A stretch of 38,264 nt of DNA from Thermoplasmatota archaeon (GTDB lineage Archaea; Thermoplasmatota; E2; DHVEG-1): NCBI GenBank assembly GCA_016932245.1, contig JAFGDG010000139.1:1-38264 (forward strand), given 5' to 3'. Made by a program: the position numbers and the translations under genes. The stretch's first letter is position 1, and the number at the start of each line of letters is the position of its first letter. Positions 18,315 through 28,212 of this stretch are shown one piece after another. The notes beneath the pieces are model-generated. The model was not told the DNA's origin. It did not search any database and was given only the letters and a program-made list of their open reading frames with translations.

Positions 18315-19445
18315 ATGCGTAAATTAAAATATTATCTCTCTTTGTTTTTATGTTGTTTGCTATTCATTTCGGCAAGTTGTAGCATAGGAGAAATCCATCA
18401 GCATCAAATTGACAAAAAGACAAGTATCGCATGTTCATCTCAACCATCAAATCACCGCACTATCGATGATTTTTATTTTGTCCATATTACAGACACCCAC
18501 ATCATGCATAAGCTCTATGATCCTGAAGAAGTCACAACAACAATTTTTAAAACGGTAAGAGAAACTATTACCTCTTTCCAGGAAAAGCCAGCATTTATCG
18601 TGATTACAGGAGATCTCGTTGAGTGGGGTGGAAGTGGGGTATCAGGTGCGCTTAATTATCAAGCACTAGTTGACTGTTTGTACGAGAACAACAACCAGTT
18701 TTTTGCGGATGAATCTTATACTATTCCAGTCTACACGACCCCCGGGAATCATGATTATAACTTCAATAGAAATCTAAAAAATTATCATCGATTGATCGAC
18801 AGTGATCACGTCACTGACCATGACCGATATATACTCACCCATAACGAGGTGAGTTTGTTCTTTATGGATTCTGGTCCCAACTACTACGCAGATCCTGCCA
18901 AGTGGTTTCATATTCTTGGTGATGGTCTTTATGATGATGACATCCAGTGGCTCGATGAGGGGTTACAACAGTGTAGCTCTCAGCAGAAAATAGTGTTGAT
19001 GCATCACCCTGCAATAAACGATCGAAATGATCAAGGGGAAATGGAGAACGTGATCGCGCGAAACAGGGAGATGTTTATTTCACTGTGCGAAGCATATGAC
19101 GTAGAAGCGGTATTGGCTGGCCATGCTCATCATGCCCGAGTGTTTGATGGTGATGAAAATAGATATGATACTCTTCCCTTAAACTGCAGTCAACATCCTA
19201 CTCTCTTTGTACAAACAGACGATTGTAAACAAGGATGTCACTACCGCAACATCAGCATTCGTGGTGACGATGTGTGGATAGAAGATTCTGTTAAACTGCA
19301 AGTAACTGAGATCCAAATCATAAAAGAATTAGGCGTGCCACAAAGCGTACATTTGAACTATGTCGATGGGATACTACCACCTATAAATAAAAGGTGTCCT
19401 TGCACACTTCTTCACATATCAAACGTTAAAAGCGTAGACAATTAA
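18315..19445 (+). CDS. secreted/lipoprotein-like calcineurin-type metallophosphoesterase
   Basis: Signal peptide with lipobox-like ISASC; FVHITDTHIM, ITGDLVEWGG, TPGNHDYN, LMHHP, LAGHAHH motifs. Confidence 0.85.
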   Translation: MRKLKYYLSLFLCCLLFISASCSIGEIHQHQIDKKTSIACSSQPSNHRTIDDFYFVHITDTHIMHKLYDPEEVTTTIFKTVRETITSFQEKPAFIVITGDLVEWGGSGVSGALNYQALVDCLYENNNQFFADESYTIPVYTTPGNHDYNFNRNLKNYHRLIDSDHVTDHDRYILTHNEVSLFFMDSGPNYYADPAKWFHILGDGLYDDDIQWLDEGLQQCSSQQKIVLMHHPAINDRNDQGEMENVIARNREMFISLCEAYDVEAVLAGHAHHARVFDGDENRYDTLPLNCSQHPTLFVQTDDCKQGCHYRNISIRGDDVWIEDSVKLQVTEIQIIKELGVPQSVHLNYVDGILPPINKRCPCTLLHISNVKSVDN

Positions 19446-19449
19446 AGAA

Positions 19450-20280
19450 CTACCCTTCTTGTACGGGACTACGCCAATCAAGCCCGGGCGTTCGCAGTCC
19501 AATTTTGGGAATTAACGGTGATCGTCGCTTGTGCTGACTCTGTACACGCATCTGTTTTATTCGTTTAACCTCTGCAAGGGCAACACGTGCTTGGACAGCA
19601 ATATCATTGAGTGGGCGTTTGTGTTCAAGTCCCACCAGAATCTTATCAAGTGTTTCGTACTTCAGTTCCAACTCTCCTTCATCAGTTTGATTGTGCCACA
19701 GACCTGCCGTGGGAGGTTTGTTGATTATTGGTTCAGGAATTTTGAGATGGCGAGCTAGTTCCCAGACTTGTGTTTTATACAGATCGCCAAGGGGTTGGAT
19801 ATCAACTCCGCCGTCACCATATTTTGTAAAGTATCCAACAAGTAATTCTGATTTATTTGAGGTACCACACACCAGCAGATTATTCATATTGGCATGCGAA
19901 AACAATATCATCATTCGTATTCGTGCTTTGAGGTTAGCTAACGCGTACTTATCCAGCCTTAGTGGGATGTATTCTGAACACTGACGAACCAAGGTGGAAA
20001 TATCAACTGTTGTACAAGGAAGATCAAAATGTGTAACTAAACGCTTGCAGTGGATATGATCGTTTTGTGGTGTTGTTTGTTCTGGTAAAAACAAACAATG
20101 CGTCTGTTTTTTTCCTAATGCTTGTTGAGAGAGCGCTGCAACTACTGCAGAATCAACACCACCAGAAAGACCAATCACCACTCCTTTGCATCCAGCATTC
20201 CCCACATAGGTGGCAAGAAACTCTTTAATGATAATTGCCGCTTCTTCCACCGGGGAGTAACGACCACGATTTAGATTCAT
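19450..20280 (-). CDS. nadE: NAD+ synthetase (ammonia-dependent)
   Basis: GVVIGLSGGVDSAVVAALSQQALG P-loop; CGTSNKSELLVGYFTKYGDGGVDIQPLGDLYKTQVWELA; KPPTAGLW..QTDEGELELKYETLD. Confidence 0.95.
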   Translation of the reverse strand: MNLNRGRYSPVEEAAIIIKEFLATYVGNAGCKGVVIGLSGGVDSAVVAALSQQALGKKQTHCLFLPEQTTPQNDHIHCKRLVTHFDLPCTTVDISTLVRQCSEYIPLRLDKYALANLKARIRMMILFSHANMNNLLVCGTSNKSELLVGYFTKYGDGGVDIQPLGDLYKTQVWELARHLKIPEPIINKPPTAGLWHNQTDEGELELKYETLDKILVGLEHKRPLNDIAVQARVALAEVKRIKQMRVQSQHKRRSPLIPKIGLRTPGLDWRSPVQEG

Positions 20281-20349
20281 ACTTTCCTATCGGTATCTCT
20301 TTCTTACCTTTAGGATTTTTGCTTTCAAAAATAAGAAGAAGGGCAAGAA

Positions 20350-22305
20350 CTACTGCCCTTTTGACAACCCATCTACTGCCTCAGGGTTTGCAAGCGTCGA
20401 GGTGTCCCCAACATCATTACCCATTGCTTTTGCGCGGATAACTCGACGCATGATTTTTCCGCTTCTGGTTTTGGGAACATCATTGACAAACCAAATCTCA
20501 TCAGGGCGAGCGATTTTACCCATTTCTTTACCCACATGCTCACGAAGCTGCTTCTTGAGTTCTTCACTAGGGGTTGTCCCTTTACGAAGCACGACAAAGG
20601 AAGCAATCGATTCTCCCTTAATCTCATGTGGTTTACCAATGACCGCTGCTTCGGCAACAAGCGGATGGCTTACCAACGCTGATTCAACTTCGGAGTTTCC
20701 AATTCTATGGCCGGAAACATTGAGAACATCATCTGCTCGTCCCTGAATCCAGAAAAATCCATCCGAGTCTTTTCGAGTGACGTCTCCAGCAAGGTAAGTA
20801 TTGTCAAATTTACTCCAGTACGTTTCTTGATATCGATCTGGATTTTTGTAGATGCCACGTAACATACCTGGCCAGGGATGAGTTAGCACTAAGTTACCGC
20901 CAGCATTTTGAATCGGTTTTCCTTCTTCATTGAAGACCTCGGCAGAAAGGCCCGGCAATGGCCGTGTTGCTGAACCAGGTTTCAACGGCGTGAGTGGTAA
21001 CGGCGAGATTACAAAATGTCCCGTTTCGGTCTGCCACCACGTATCCATGATTTGGCAATGTTCTTTACCAATGACTTTGTAATACCACATCCATGCTTCA
21101 GGGTTAATGGGTTCGCCAACAGAGCCCAATAACCGGAGCGTACTCAAATCATGCTTGTCAGGCCATTCTTCTCCCTGTCGCATGAAAGATCGAATGCTAG
21201 TTGGAGAGGTGTAGAGCAACGTTACTCCATAGCGCTCAATAATATCCCACCAGCGATCTGGCTGCGGCCAATCAGGGGCACCTTCATATAACACTGACGT
21301 AGCACCAAGAATCAGCGGTGCATACACAATATAGGAATGTCCTGTAATCCACCCAATATCAGCAGCACACCACCAGATATCTTCCTCTTTCATATCAAAG
21401 ACCCATTTTAAAGTGTAGGAGGTACCTACGGCATAGCCCCCATGAGCATGAATAATTCCTTTTGGCTTTCCTGTGGTCCCTGAAGTATATAAGAAAAATA
21501 AAGGATCATTGGCATCAAGATGCTCCGTCTCACATTCTTTCGGCATGTCTTTTATAGCATCATCCCACCAAATATCTCTGCCCTCGTTCCAGGAAACAGT
21601 ATCTCCCGTTCTTTTGCAGACAATTACGTGTTTAACACTCGGTGCATTTTCTACAGCTTCATCCGCTTGTTTTTTTAATTGCACTTTTTTACCACGACGA
21701 TAGAAACTATCGCAAGTAAAAACCACCTTTGCCTCACAGTCGTTAACTCGATCTCGAAAAGCAAGGGCAGAAAATCCTGAAAAGACAACAGAATGAACAG
21801 CACCAATTTTTGCACAAGCAAGCATGGCAATAGGAAGCTCAGGTACCATAGGGAGATAAATACCAACACGATCGCCTTTTTTGACACCTAATTTTTTGAG
21901 TGCGTTTGCCATTTTATTGACTTCAATGTACAAATCATTGTAAGTATATTTTTTAACTTCACCGGGCTCACCTTCATAGATAAAGGCAACTTTGTTTTTC
22001 CGCCAGGTTTTAACATGTTTGTCCAAAGCGTCATGAACAATGTTGTACTCTGCGCCAACAAACCATTTGACCCAGGGCGGATTCCACTCAACTACTTTTT
22101 TATAGGGTCTATACCATTCAACAAGATCTTTTGAAATCTCGTCCCAGAACCATTGCCAATCTCCACCTTTTTTATAGAGTTCATCAAGCGTTTTGATATT
22201 ATGCTTCTCCATCCATTGCTTGACGTTGGTGTTTTCAACAGATTCTTTTGAGGGCGTGAACACCCTCTTTTCATCCATTAACACAGAGATGTTTTCTTTA
22301 GCCAT
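20350..22305 (-). CDS. acs: acetyl-CoA synthetase (AMP-forming)
   Basis: [67 protein letters not shown]; start at 22305 preferred. Confidence 0.95.
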   Translation of the reverse strand: MAKENISVLMDEKRVFTPSKESVENTNVKQWMEKHNIKTLDELYKKGGDWQWFWDEISKDLVEWYRPYKKVVEWNPPWVKWFVGAEYNIVHDALDKHVKTWRKNKVAFIYEGEPGEVKKYTYNDLYIEVNKMANALKKLGVKKGDRVGIYLPMVPELPIAMLACAKIGAVHSVVFSGFSALAFRDRVNDCEAKVVFTCDSFYRRGKKVQLKKQADEAVENAPSVKHVIVCKRTGDTVSWNEGRDIWWDDAIKDMPKECETEHLDANDPLFFLYTSGTTGKPKGIIHAHGGYAVGTSYTLKWVFDMKEEDIWWCAADIGWITGHSYIVYAPLILGATSVLYEGAPDWPQPDRWWDIIERYGVTLLYTSPTSIRSFMRQGEEWPDKHDLSTLRLLGSVGEPINPEAWMWYYKVIGKEHCQIMDTWWQTETGHFVISPLPLTPLKPGSATRPLPGLSAEVFNEEGKPIQNAGGNLVLTHPWPGMLRGIYKNPDRYQETYWSKFDNTYLAGDVTRKDSDGFFWIQGRADDVLNVSGHRIGNSEVESALVSHPLVAEAAVIGKPHEIKGESIASFVVLRKGTTPSEELKKQLREHVGKEMGKIARPDEIWFVNDVPKTRSGKIMRRVIRAKAMGNDVGDTSTLANPEAVDGLSKGQ

Positions 22306-22533
22306 ATATTCTACCTTCCCTTCACGCATAACGCAGAGATACAACAGATACACAAACACATATCTGATAGGCATGTTGAGCGACGACATTCCCCCTATGC
22401 CCAGGGGTGCTGGAATATACTTTGTGTATAAGAAGTTTTTGTAAAAAGGAAGCGCGATTGTTGAAGAAAGTAAGGGTATAACAAGGGTAAGGCATTAAGC
22501 GAAACACTGAAATGCTAAAAGTTGTTATCTATA

Positions 22534-22866
22534 ATGGACTATATGGCTGAGGTGGAAGATGCAGTCACACAGCAGGACGATGGCGTCCATCTTAATCTTT
22601 TTGTTACATCTGGTGCAAAAACAACAAAGTTTCCTGCGGGGTTTAATTCTTGGAGAAGACGTATAGAAATTAAAGTGGAACCACCAGCAAAAGACAATAA
22701 AGCAAATGCTGAAGTACTTACCACCATAGCCTCATTTTTCGGAGTGCCAGAACGAAAAGTCTTTATTATACAAGGAGAGAAACGGCGGACAAAGACAATA
22801 TTGTTAAAAGAAGTATCAGGTACACTCGTAACTCAAAAGTTACGGGAGTCGCTCCATGGATTATAA
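22534..22866 (+). CDS. DUF167/UPF0235 (YggU-like) family protein
   Basis: LNLFVTSGAKTTKF...RIEIKVEPPAKDNKANAEVLTTIASFFGVPERKVFIIQGEKRRTKTILL. Confidence 0.85.
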   Translation: MDYMAEVEDAVTQQDDGVHLNLFVTSGAKTTKFPAGFNSWRRRIEIKVEPPAKDNKANAEVLTTIASFFGVPERKVFIIQGEKRRTKTILLKEVSGTLVTQKLRESLHGL

Positions 22867-23257
22867 GGCATCTCTTGAGGTTTTAGAAAAGATGTTAAAA
22901 GAACTTCAGGAGGAAAATATTACTATCCCTATTCTTGTTGAGGGGGAAAAGGATATTGCAGCTTTACGAAAGTTAGGAATAGCCGGTACTGTTCTCAGTG
23001 TTAATGCTGGTATGTCTTTGATCAGTTTCTGTGATATGATCGCTCGCCAGTACACTGAAATAATTTTACTCATGGATTGGGATCGACGAGGTGGATATAT
23101 TTGCCGTATCCTCCGTAAAAATCTTGAAGGACGTGTTCGATGCAATCTCAGATATCGGGAAATCGTCGCCAAGCATGCTATGATCCGGACCGTTGAAGGA
23201 TTGCCTTCATGGCTTGAGACACTCAATCGTAAAATAACGGAAAAATTTAACGCTTAA
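22856..23257 (+). CDS. small Toprim-domain protein
   Basis: IPILVEGEKDIAALRKLGIAGTVLSVNAG and IILLMDWDRRGGYICRILRKNL (DxD); overlaps upstream gene by 11 nt. Confidence 0.82.
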   Translation: MDYKASLEVLEKMLKELQEENITIPILVEGEKDIAALRKLGIAGTVLSVNAGMSLISFCDMIARQYTEIILLMDWDRRGGYICRILRKNLEGRVRCNLRYREIVAKHAMIRTVEGLPSWLETLNRKITEKFNA

Positions 23258-23304
23258 CCAATAGTGTAATAAGGAAAAGTATAGGAACTATACTTCATTG
23301 TTTT

Positions 23305-23712
23305 TTATTTTAATCCGAATTTAATTGGGGATGTTTTTACTTTTATGGTGTTGGCATTTAGTTTTCCTTCTCGAGCAAGCCATCCTAATGCAGAATATGC
23401 CTCCGGTGGATTGATACCTGCCAACTTTGGCAAGTGGAACTCATCTAATTCCCCCCAAGTATCCAAGAGGCGCCATATCTTTCCAGCATTTTCACCGATT
23501 GTTGGAGTTAAATTGGTTTCTCCAATAAAGTAGTTGGTACCATCGGTATATATTTTATTTTCTTTGGCAAGCCATCCAATGGCAGCATAGCATTCCTTTT
23601 CAGTTAGTCTTGTTGTCTTCATGAGACTCGTTGATGTTAACGATCCATGAGTAGTTAGCGCTTTCCATACTCTGCCAGCATTTCGGCCAAAGTTATCAAT
23701 AACATCTTTCAT
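23305..23712 (-). CDS. tandem winged-helix protein (DUF2582-like, two repeats)
   Basis: Two homologous halves: NFGRNAGRVWKALTTHGSLTSTSLMKTTRLTEKECYAAIGWLAKENKI and TIGENAGKIWRLLDTWGELDEFHLPKLAGINPPEAYSALGWLAREGKL; RBS gagaggg before ATG at 23712. Confidence 0.75.
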   Translation of the reverse strand: MKDVIDNFGRNAGRVWKALTTHGSLTSTSLMKTTRLTEKECYAAIGWLAKENKIYTDGTNYFIGETNLTPTIGENAGKIWRLLDTWGELDEFHLPKLAGINPPEAYSALGWLAREGKLNANTIKVKTSPIKFGLK

Positions 23713-23871
23713 TTTATCCCTCTCTATCCTCACGGATGTGTATAGTATTTGCTTAGGCGTTAAATATCTTGTGATGAAAACGAGATAAGGTACTCTAGAC
23801 GTGCCTATTTATTATATTATTATATTTCTACTATATCTATATGTGCTATTATTATAGACGTGATTGTACCG

Positions 23872-24678
23872 TCACTCTTGTATAGAATACCGATTGTTAC
23901 TAAGAGAAATCAGACCCTCCTGAATCATTTTTTCAAGAATTTTCTGTAATCGAGAAGTGTTTATCTTTGTTATCATTTTCAATTCTTCAAGAGATGACGA
24001 ACATTGTAATAACTGTCGAAGAATCATTCCTCGGATTTGCCGATCTGATCCCTCAAATTTTGATTGCATGGTAAGTGGTCGGATTCCTGTTTTACGGGAG
24101 GTCATTAACAGTGCTCCATAATCCATTAATGCATTATGCCACGTCCGACTCTGATCTTTTGGTAGGCATTGTTCGGCAAGTGACCACAATTCCTTAGAGG
24201 AGATATTTTCTGGTAAAGAGAATTCGTGAATGAAAATACGTCGTATATTCGTATCAACGGTAACGATATCGGCATTGCTTGCAAAAATTCGTACTGCTCT
24301 TGATGTGTAGAGCCCAATTCCAGGTACTTTTTCATAGTGTTCCATCGCTTGTAATATATCGCCAGCAAAGGTGTTCGCAATAGTCTGGGCAGCTTGATGG
24401 ACATGTACTGCTCGACGGTTGTATCCCAGTCCCATCCATGCTTTCAATACATCCTTCCAGGGTGCTTCTGCAAGTGACTCAACTGTTGGCCATCGTTCAA
24501 TCCATTGCATATAATACTCTATAACACGAGAAACTTGTGTCTGTTGCAGCATCATCTCAGACAGCAAAATCTTGTAAGGATCTGTCGTTTTTCTCCACGG
24601 TAAATCGCGACCATGCTGGGTATAAAACGACAATACTTTCTCTTGAAATAAGCGAATTTGTTGGTCAGAAATATTCAC
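23872..24678 (-). CDS. HhH-GPD DNA glycosylase, MutY-like, without Fe-S cluster cysteines
   Basis: RDLPWRKTTDPYKILLSEMMLQQTQVSRVIEYY, VPGIGLYTSRAVRIF, VDTNIRRIF; C-terminal ALLMTSRKTGIRPLTMQSKFEGSDRQIRG has no Cys. Confidence 0.85.
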   Translation of the reverse strand: MNISDQQIRLFQEKVLSFYTQHGRDLPWRKTTDPYKILLSEMMLQQTQVSRVIEYYMQWIERWPTVESLAEAPWKDVLKAWMGLGYNRRAVHVHQAAQTIANTFAGDILQAMEHYEKVPGIGLYTSRAVRIFASNADIVTVDTNIRRIFIHEFSLPENISSKELWSLAEQCLPKDQSRTWHNALMDYGALLMTSRKTGIRPLTMQSKFEGSDRQIRGMILRQLLQCSSSLEELKMITKINTSRLQKILEKMIQEGLISLSNNRYSIQE

Positions 24679-24687
24679 ACATCACAC

Positions 24688-26664
24688 CTATGATGATATC
24701 GTCTCATCAACCATGGGAATCAATTGTTTATCTTTGAATCCTTTTTGTTGCATGGCACCTGAGGGACAAGAACCGACACAAGCACCACAGCCCATGCAGA
24801 GCGCCTCGTTAACCTTGGCATGGGATTTGCCATCCTCTCTTTTTACCAGATCTATCGCATTATACGCACAGACTGCAATACAAGAACTACACCCCGAACA
24901 CAACTCTTCCTCTACAAAAGAAACCATTGGTTCTGCTTCCAGTTCTTTTTTTGAAAGAATTGTTGCTGCTCGAGCTGCTGCGCCACTTGCTTGTGCAACA
25001 GAGTCCTGAATGTCTTTTGGTCCTTGGCAACAACCAGCAATAAAAATGCCGCCCGTAAATGTATCCATGGGGCGAAGTTTGGGATGGGCTTCAAGAAAAA
25101 AGCCATCAGCACTTGTTGAGACGCGCAGTGTCCGAGCAAGTTCATCTGCATTTGTGCGTGGAATAAGTGCAGGAACAAGTACGACAAGATCAGTAGAAAT
25201 CTCAAACAGTTTATTGGTGATTGTATCAAAGATATCGATGGTAAGATGAACACCTGCATTTCGAACCTCTGAAGGACGACCTCTAAAGAAATTGGTATTC
25301 ATTCCTCGGATCTTTCGATAAAATTCTTCATAGCCTTTTCCAAACGATCTGATATCTGTGTAACATACGTTGATTTCTACATCATCGCCACATTTTTCTT
25401 TCAGCAAATACACCTGTTTTAATGCACTCATACACCCAATGCGACAGCACCAGGCACAGGCAGTCTCATCACGTGATCCAACACATAAAACATAGGTGAT
25501 ACTTTTTGGTTTTTCTCCTGTCGATGGACACACAATTTCACCACCAGTTGGGCCTGAGGAATTGATTAAGCGTTCCATCTGCATGGTGGTAATCACATCA
25601 TTAGAGCGAGCATATCCATACTCGTGCAGGGTAGAAGGATCCATGATATCGTATCCTGTCGTGACGACGATCGCGCCAACATTCAATTCTACTGCCTTAT
25701 CTTTCTGTTTGAAATCAATGGCGCCTGCCTCACATGCGTCTACACAAAGCGGGCCCGTTCCACATTTGCCACGAGTGAGCATTAAGCAATGGTCTTTATC
25801 AATAGTACACTTCAGCGGTACTGCTTGTGGAAATGACAGGTAGATGGCGCTTCGTTTTCCCATGCCTTCATCAAATTCACTGGTGATTCTGCCTTTCAAC
25901 CGGCATGCCTCAACGCAGTCCCCACATCCCGTACATTTGTCCATATCTACATATCGTGCTTTCTTATTCACGGTAACAGTATAGTTACCAATACTTCCTT
26001 CAATACCTGTTACTTCAGCATAGGTCAGCAGCTCAATATTTGGATGATTGGCAACCTCCATCATTTTTGGAGTCAAAATACAGCCCGAACAATCAAGAGT
26101 AGGAAAGGTCTTGTCAAGCTGTGCCATCCGGCCACCAATGGTTGGATGTTGCTCAACTAAATACACTTTGTGTCCTTCTTCTGCTAAATCAAGCGCTGAT
26201 TGTATACCAGCAATACCGCCACCAATAACTAATGCATCTGGATTCACATCTATTTTTGATGTTTCAAGTGACTCGAGCAATTTTGCTTTTGCAACGGCAC
26301 CACGAACCAGCGCTTTTGCTTTCTCTGTTGCCCGCGTTTTATCTTCATGGGCCCATGAACATTGTTCTCTCACATTTGCAATTTCTAGATTGAATGCATT
26401 AATGCCGCCTGCTTCAACAACACCTCTGAATGTGTGTTCATGCATCCTTGGAGAACAGCAGGCGATCACCACGCCGTCAAGTTTGTGTTTTTTGATAGCG
26501 TCTTTAATAAGAGTTGCGCCGACATCAGAACACATATATTTGTAATCCTTGCTAACGACGACTCCATCCAATGTTTTTGCATAGTTGACAAGCGTGTTAA
26601 CATCAACAGTGGACGCGATATTGATTCCACAATGGCAGACAAACACACCGATCTTTCTGTCCAT
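24688..26664 (-). CDS. hdrA: CoB-CoM heterodisulfide reductase-like iron-sulfur subunit A
   Basis: GVFVCHCGINIASTVDV, ALVIGGGIAGIQSALDLAEEGHKVYLVEQHPTIGGRMAQLDKTFPTLDCSGCILTPKM; multiple CxxCxxCxxxC ferredoxin motifs. Confidence 0.94.
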   Translation of the reverse strand: MDRKIGVFVCHCGINIASTVDVNTLVNYAKTLDGVVVSKDYKYMCSDVGATLIKDAIKKHKLDGVVIACCSPRMHEHTFRGVVEAGGINAFNLEIANVREQCSWAHEDKTRATEKAKALVRGAVAKAKLLESLETSKIDVNPDALVIGGGIAGIQSALDLAEEGHKVYLVEQHPTIGGRMAQLDKTFPTLDCSGCILTPKMMEVANHPNIELLTYAEVTGIEGSIGNYTVTVNKKARYVDMDKCTGCGDCVEACRLKGRITSEFDEGMGKRSAIYLSFPQAVPLKCTIDKDHCLMLTRGKCGTGPLCVDACEAGAIDFKQKDKAVELNVGAIVVTTGYDIMDPSTLHEYGYARSNDVITTMQMERLINSSGPTGGEIVCPSTGEKPKSITYVLCVGSRDETACAWCCRIGCMSALKQVYLLKEKCGDDVEINVCYTDIRSFGKGYEEFYRKIRGMNTNFFRGRPSEVRNAGVHLTIDIFDTITNKLFEISTDLVVLVPALIPRTNADELARTLRVSTSADGFFLEAHPKLRPMDTFTGGIFIAGCCQGPKDIQDSVAQASGAAARAATILSKKELEAEPMVSFVEEELCSGCSSCIAVCAYNAIDLVKREDGKSHAKVNEALCMGCGACVGSCPSGAMQQKGFKDKQLIPMVDETISS

Positions 26665-26665
26665 A

Positions 26666-27544
26666 TTAGCCCTCCCCCACCATTGCTAATTTGTTCACCG
26701 GACTAAGATTCAAATCAAGACCGAGTTTGTCTTTTGGGATACCAAACGAAAGACCAAGGAGCTGAGTAAGATATAACACAGGAACCTCTAACTTTGCAGC
26801 AACAGTTTCTCCTGCTTTTTTTTGTTTGGAATCATACTGTCGATGGCACCACGGACAGATATCAATGAACGCGTCAAAGTTTTGCTCCTGAACTTTTTGT
26901 AGTTTTTGACCTGTTTTAGTTAATGCAGACTCAGGATGATTTGCCGTAAGTAATCCCCCACAACAATCAAGTTTTTCAGGATAATCCATAGGTTCTGCAC
27001 CGATGGCTTTAAGAATAGTTTCCATCTTCTGAGGATTTTCTGCGTCATCAACTCGCCCGATTTCCGTGGGTCGTATAAGATGACAACCGTAGTGCGTGGC
27101 AACTTTCATCTCCTTCAGTGGTTTTTTGACTAGTTTTGTTATTGTTTCAACACCAACGATATCATGTAAGAGATCAAGGGTTGTTACAACCTCAGCAGTA
27201 CCCATATAATGGAGTTCTTCATCTTTCAAAAAGGCATTTACTTTTTCATTCATTGCAGGATCTGAGTCTACTATCTTTTTACATTCGGAAAATGCGAGAT
27301 GACAGACAGGGCAGGGAGCAAAGACATCGAGCTTTTCTTTTTCAGCGATCGCAAGATTTCGTGCAGAAAGAGCAAGCGTAAGCATTTGATTGACACTTTT
27401 TAGTGGCTCTCCGCAACATGAAAAACCATTGAGGTCAACAAGCTCGATATCGAGTTTTGGAAGTACAGCACGCAGAGACAACTCATATGCATATTGTTCC
27501 GTTGACATTACACAACCGGGATATAACGCATATTTTTTCATCAT
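26666..27544 (-). CDS. hdrB: heterodisulfide reductase-like subunit B (two CCG domains)
   Basis: YALYPGCVMS, GFSCCGEPLKS, CPVCHLAF; ATHYGCHLIRP, LDCCGGLLTANHPE, CPWCHRQYD. Confidence 0.92.
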   Translation of the reverse strand: MMKKYALYPGCVMSTEQYAYELSLRAVLPKLDIELVDLNGFSCCGEPLKSVNQMLTLALSARNLAIAEKEKLDVFAPCPVCHLAFSECKKIVDSDPAMNEKVNAFLKDEELHYMGTAEVVTTLDLLHDIVGVETITKLVKKPLKEMKVATHYGCHLIRPTEIGRVDDAENPQKMETILKAIGAEPMDYPEKLDCCGGLLTANHPESALTKTGQKLQKVQEQNFDAFIDICPWCHRQYDSKQKKAGETVAAKLEVPVLYLTQLLGLSFGIPKDKLGLDLNLSPVNKLAMVGEG

Positions 27545-27551
27545 AATCACC

Positions 27552-28079
27552 TTATACTTTTTCAACAGCAAGTTTTGAAAGCATCGTTTGAAACTTCATT
27601 GGATCTGTTGGTTTAGAAGCGTCAGGAAGGCCAAGATCTGCTCGTGTTTTGGTTTTGTTATCTCGAGTAGAAACACTTTTTACTTCTTGGAGAAGCCCGA
27701 TGGACAAGACGGATTGAAGCCAAGCAGTATAGTTCCCAGGAATTTGTTTGCCACTCGCTACTGCAAGATTTTTTAACGCAAATAAAATCTCAACTGGCGC
27801 CACTTTCTGCGGGCATCGCTCACGACACTTAAAACAGCTCATGCAGGCCCAAATAACATCAGAATTCATCATTTCATCAATAAGCCCTCGTTTGAGAAGA
27901 GCAACCATTCTATGTGGTTCGAGCTCTAGCAGTTTATGAGCTTCGCAACCAGACGTACACTTTGCACACTGGAAACAATAATCAGAATGTTCGTCCTGCA
28001 ATCGAGCCAATCGCTCATTGATTTCTTTTCGTAACTGTGTTTGTGCTTCCCCCATAGAAGTTAAGTCGACAATACTCAT
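27552..28079 (-). CDS. hdrC: heterodisulfide reductase-like subunit C
   Basis: CFQCAKCTSGCEAHKLLELEPHRMVALLKRGL and CMSCFKCRERCPQKVAPVEILFALKNLA: two 4Fe-4S motifs. Confidence 0.92.
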   Translation of the reverse strand: MSIVDLTSMGEAQTQLRKEINERLARLQDEHSDYCFQCAKCTSGCEAHKLLELEPHRMVALLKRGLIDEMMNSDVIWACMSCFKCRERCPQKVAPVEILFALKNLAVASGKQIPGNYTAWLQSVLSIGLLQEVKSVSTRDNKTKTRADLGLPDASKPTDPMKFQTMLSKLAVEKV

Positions 28080-28095
28080 AAACTGACCTCCCTAC

Positions 28096-28113
28096 AATTA
28101 ACAATCGTTAATT
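28096..28113 (-). promoter_or_regulatory. candidate operator palindrome at the hdrCBA promoter
   Basis: AATTAAC-AATC-GTTAATT inverted repeat directly downstream (minus strand) of a TTTAAAT TATA-like box and upstream of GGAGG and the hdrC ATG. Confidence 0.5.
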
Positions 28114-28212
28114 ATTTAAATTTTTGGAATCTACTGATAGCTTTGCCATCCTCTTATAAAATATTGCTATATAAAAGCTGCTAAAAATCTGGATAGAAGA
28201 TCGGAAACTCAG

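Noticed and set aside
22306-22389. N-terminal 28-aa extension of acs in the ORF track (start 22389)
   Set aside because: The internal ATG at 22305 begins the usual Acs N-terminus; the extension contains no homologous sequence.
1228-23809. Repeated ACGTGCCTATT in intergenic regions (1228-1238 and 23799-23809, with a similar ACGTGCCTGTG near 1259)
   Set aside because: Many shared 11-mers are expected by chance in a 38-kb window; no consistent placement relative to genes.
23734-23870. Very AT-rich tract (TATTTATTATATTATTATATTT...) as a possible replication origin
   Set aside because: No ORB-like repeats or orc1/cdc6 gene nearby; more likely the promoter region of the winged-helix gene.
24713-26706. 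ORFs antisense to hdrA (e.g. 26048-26545 + 165 aa, 25496-25843 + 115 aa)
   Set aside because: Shadow ORFs of a well-supported long gene, low-complexity composition, no recognised domain.
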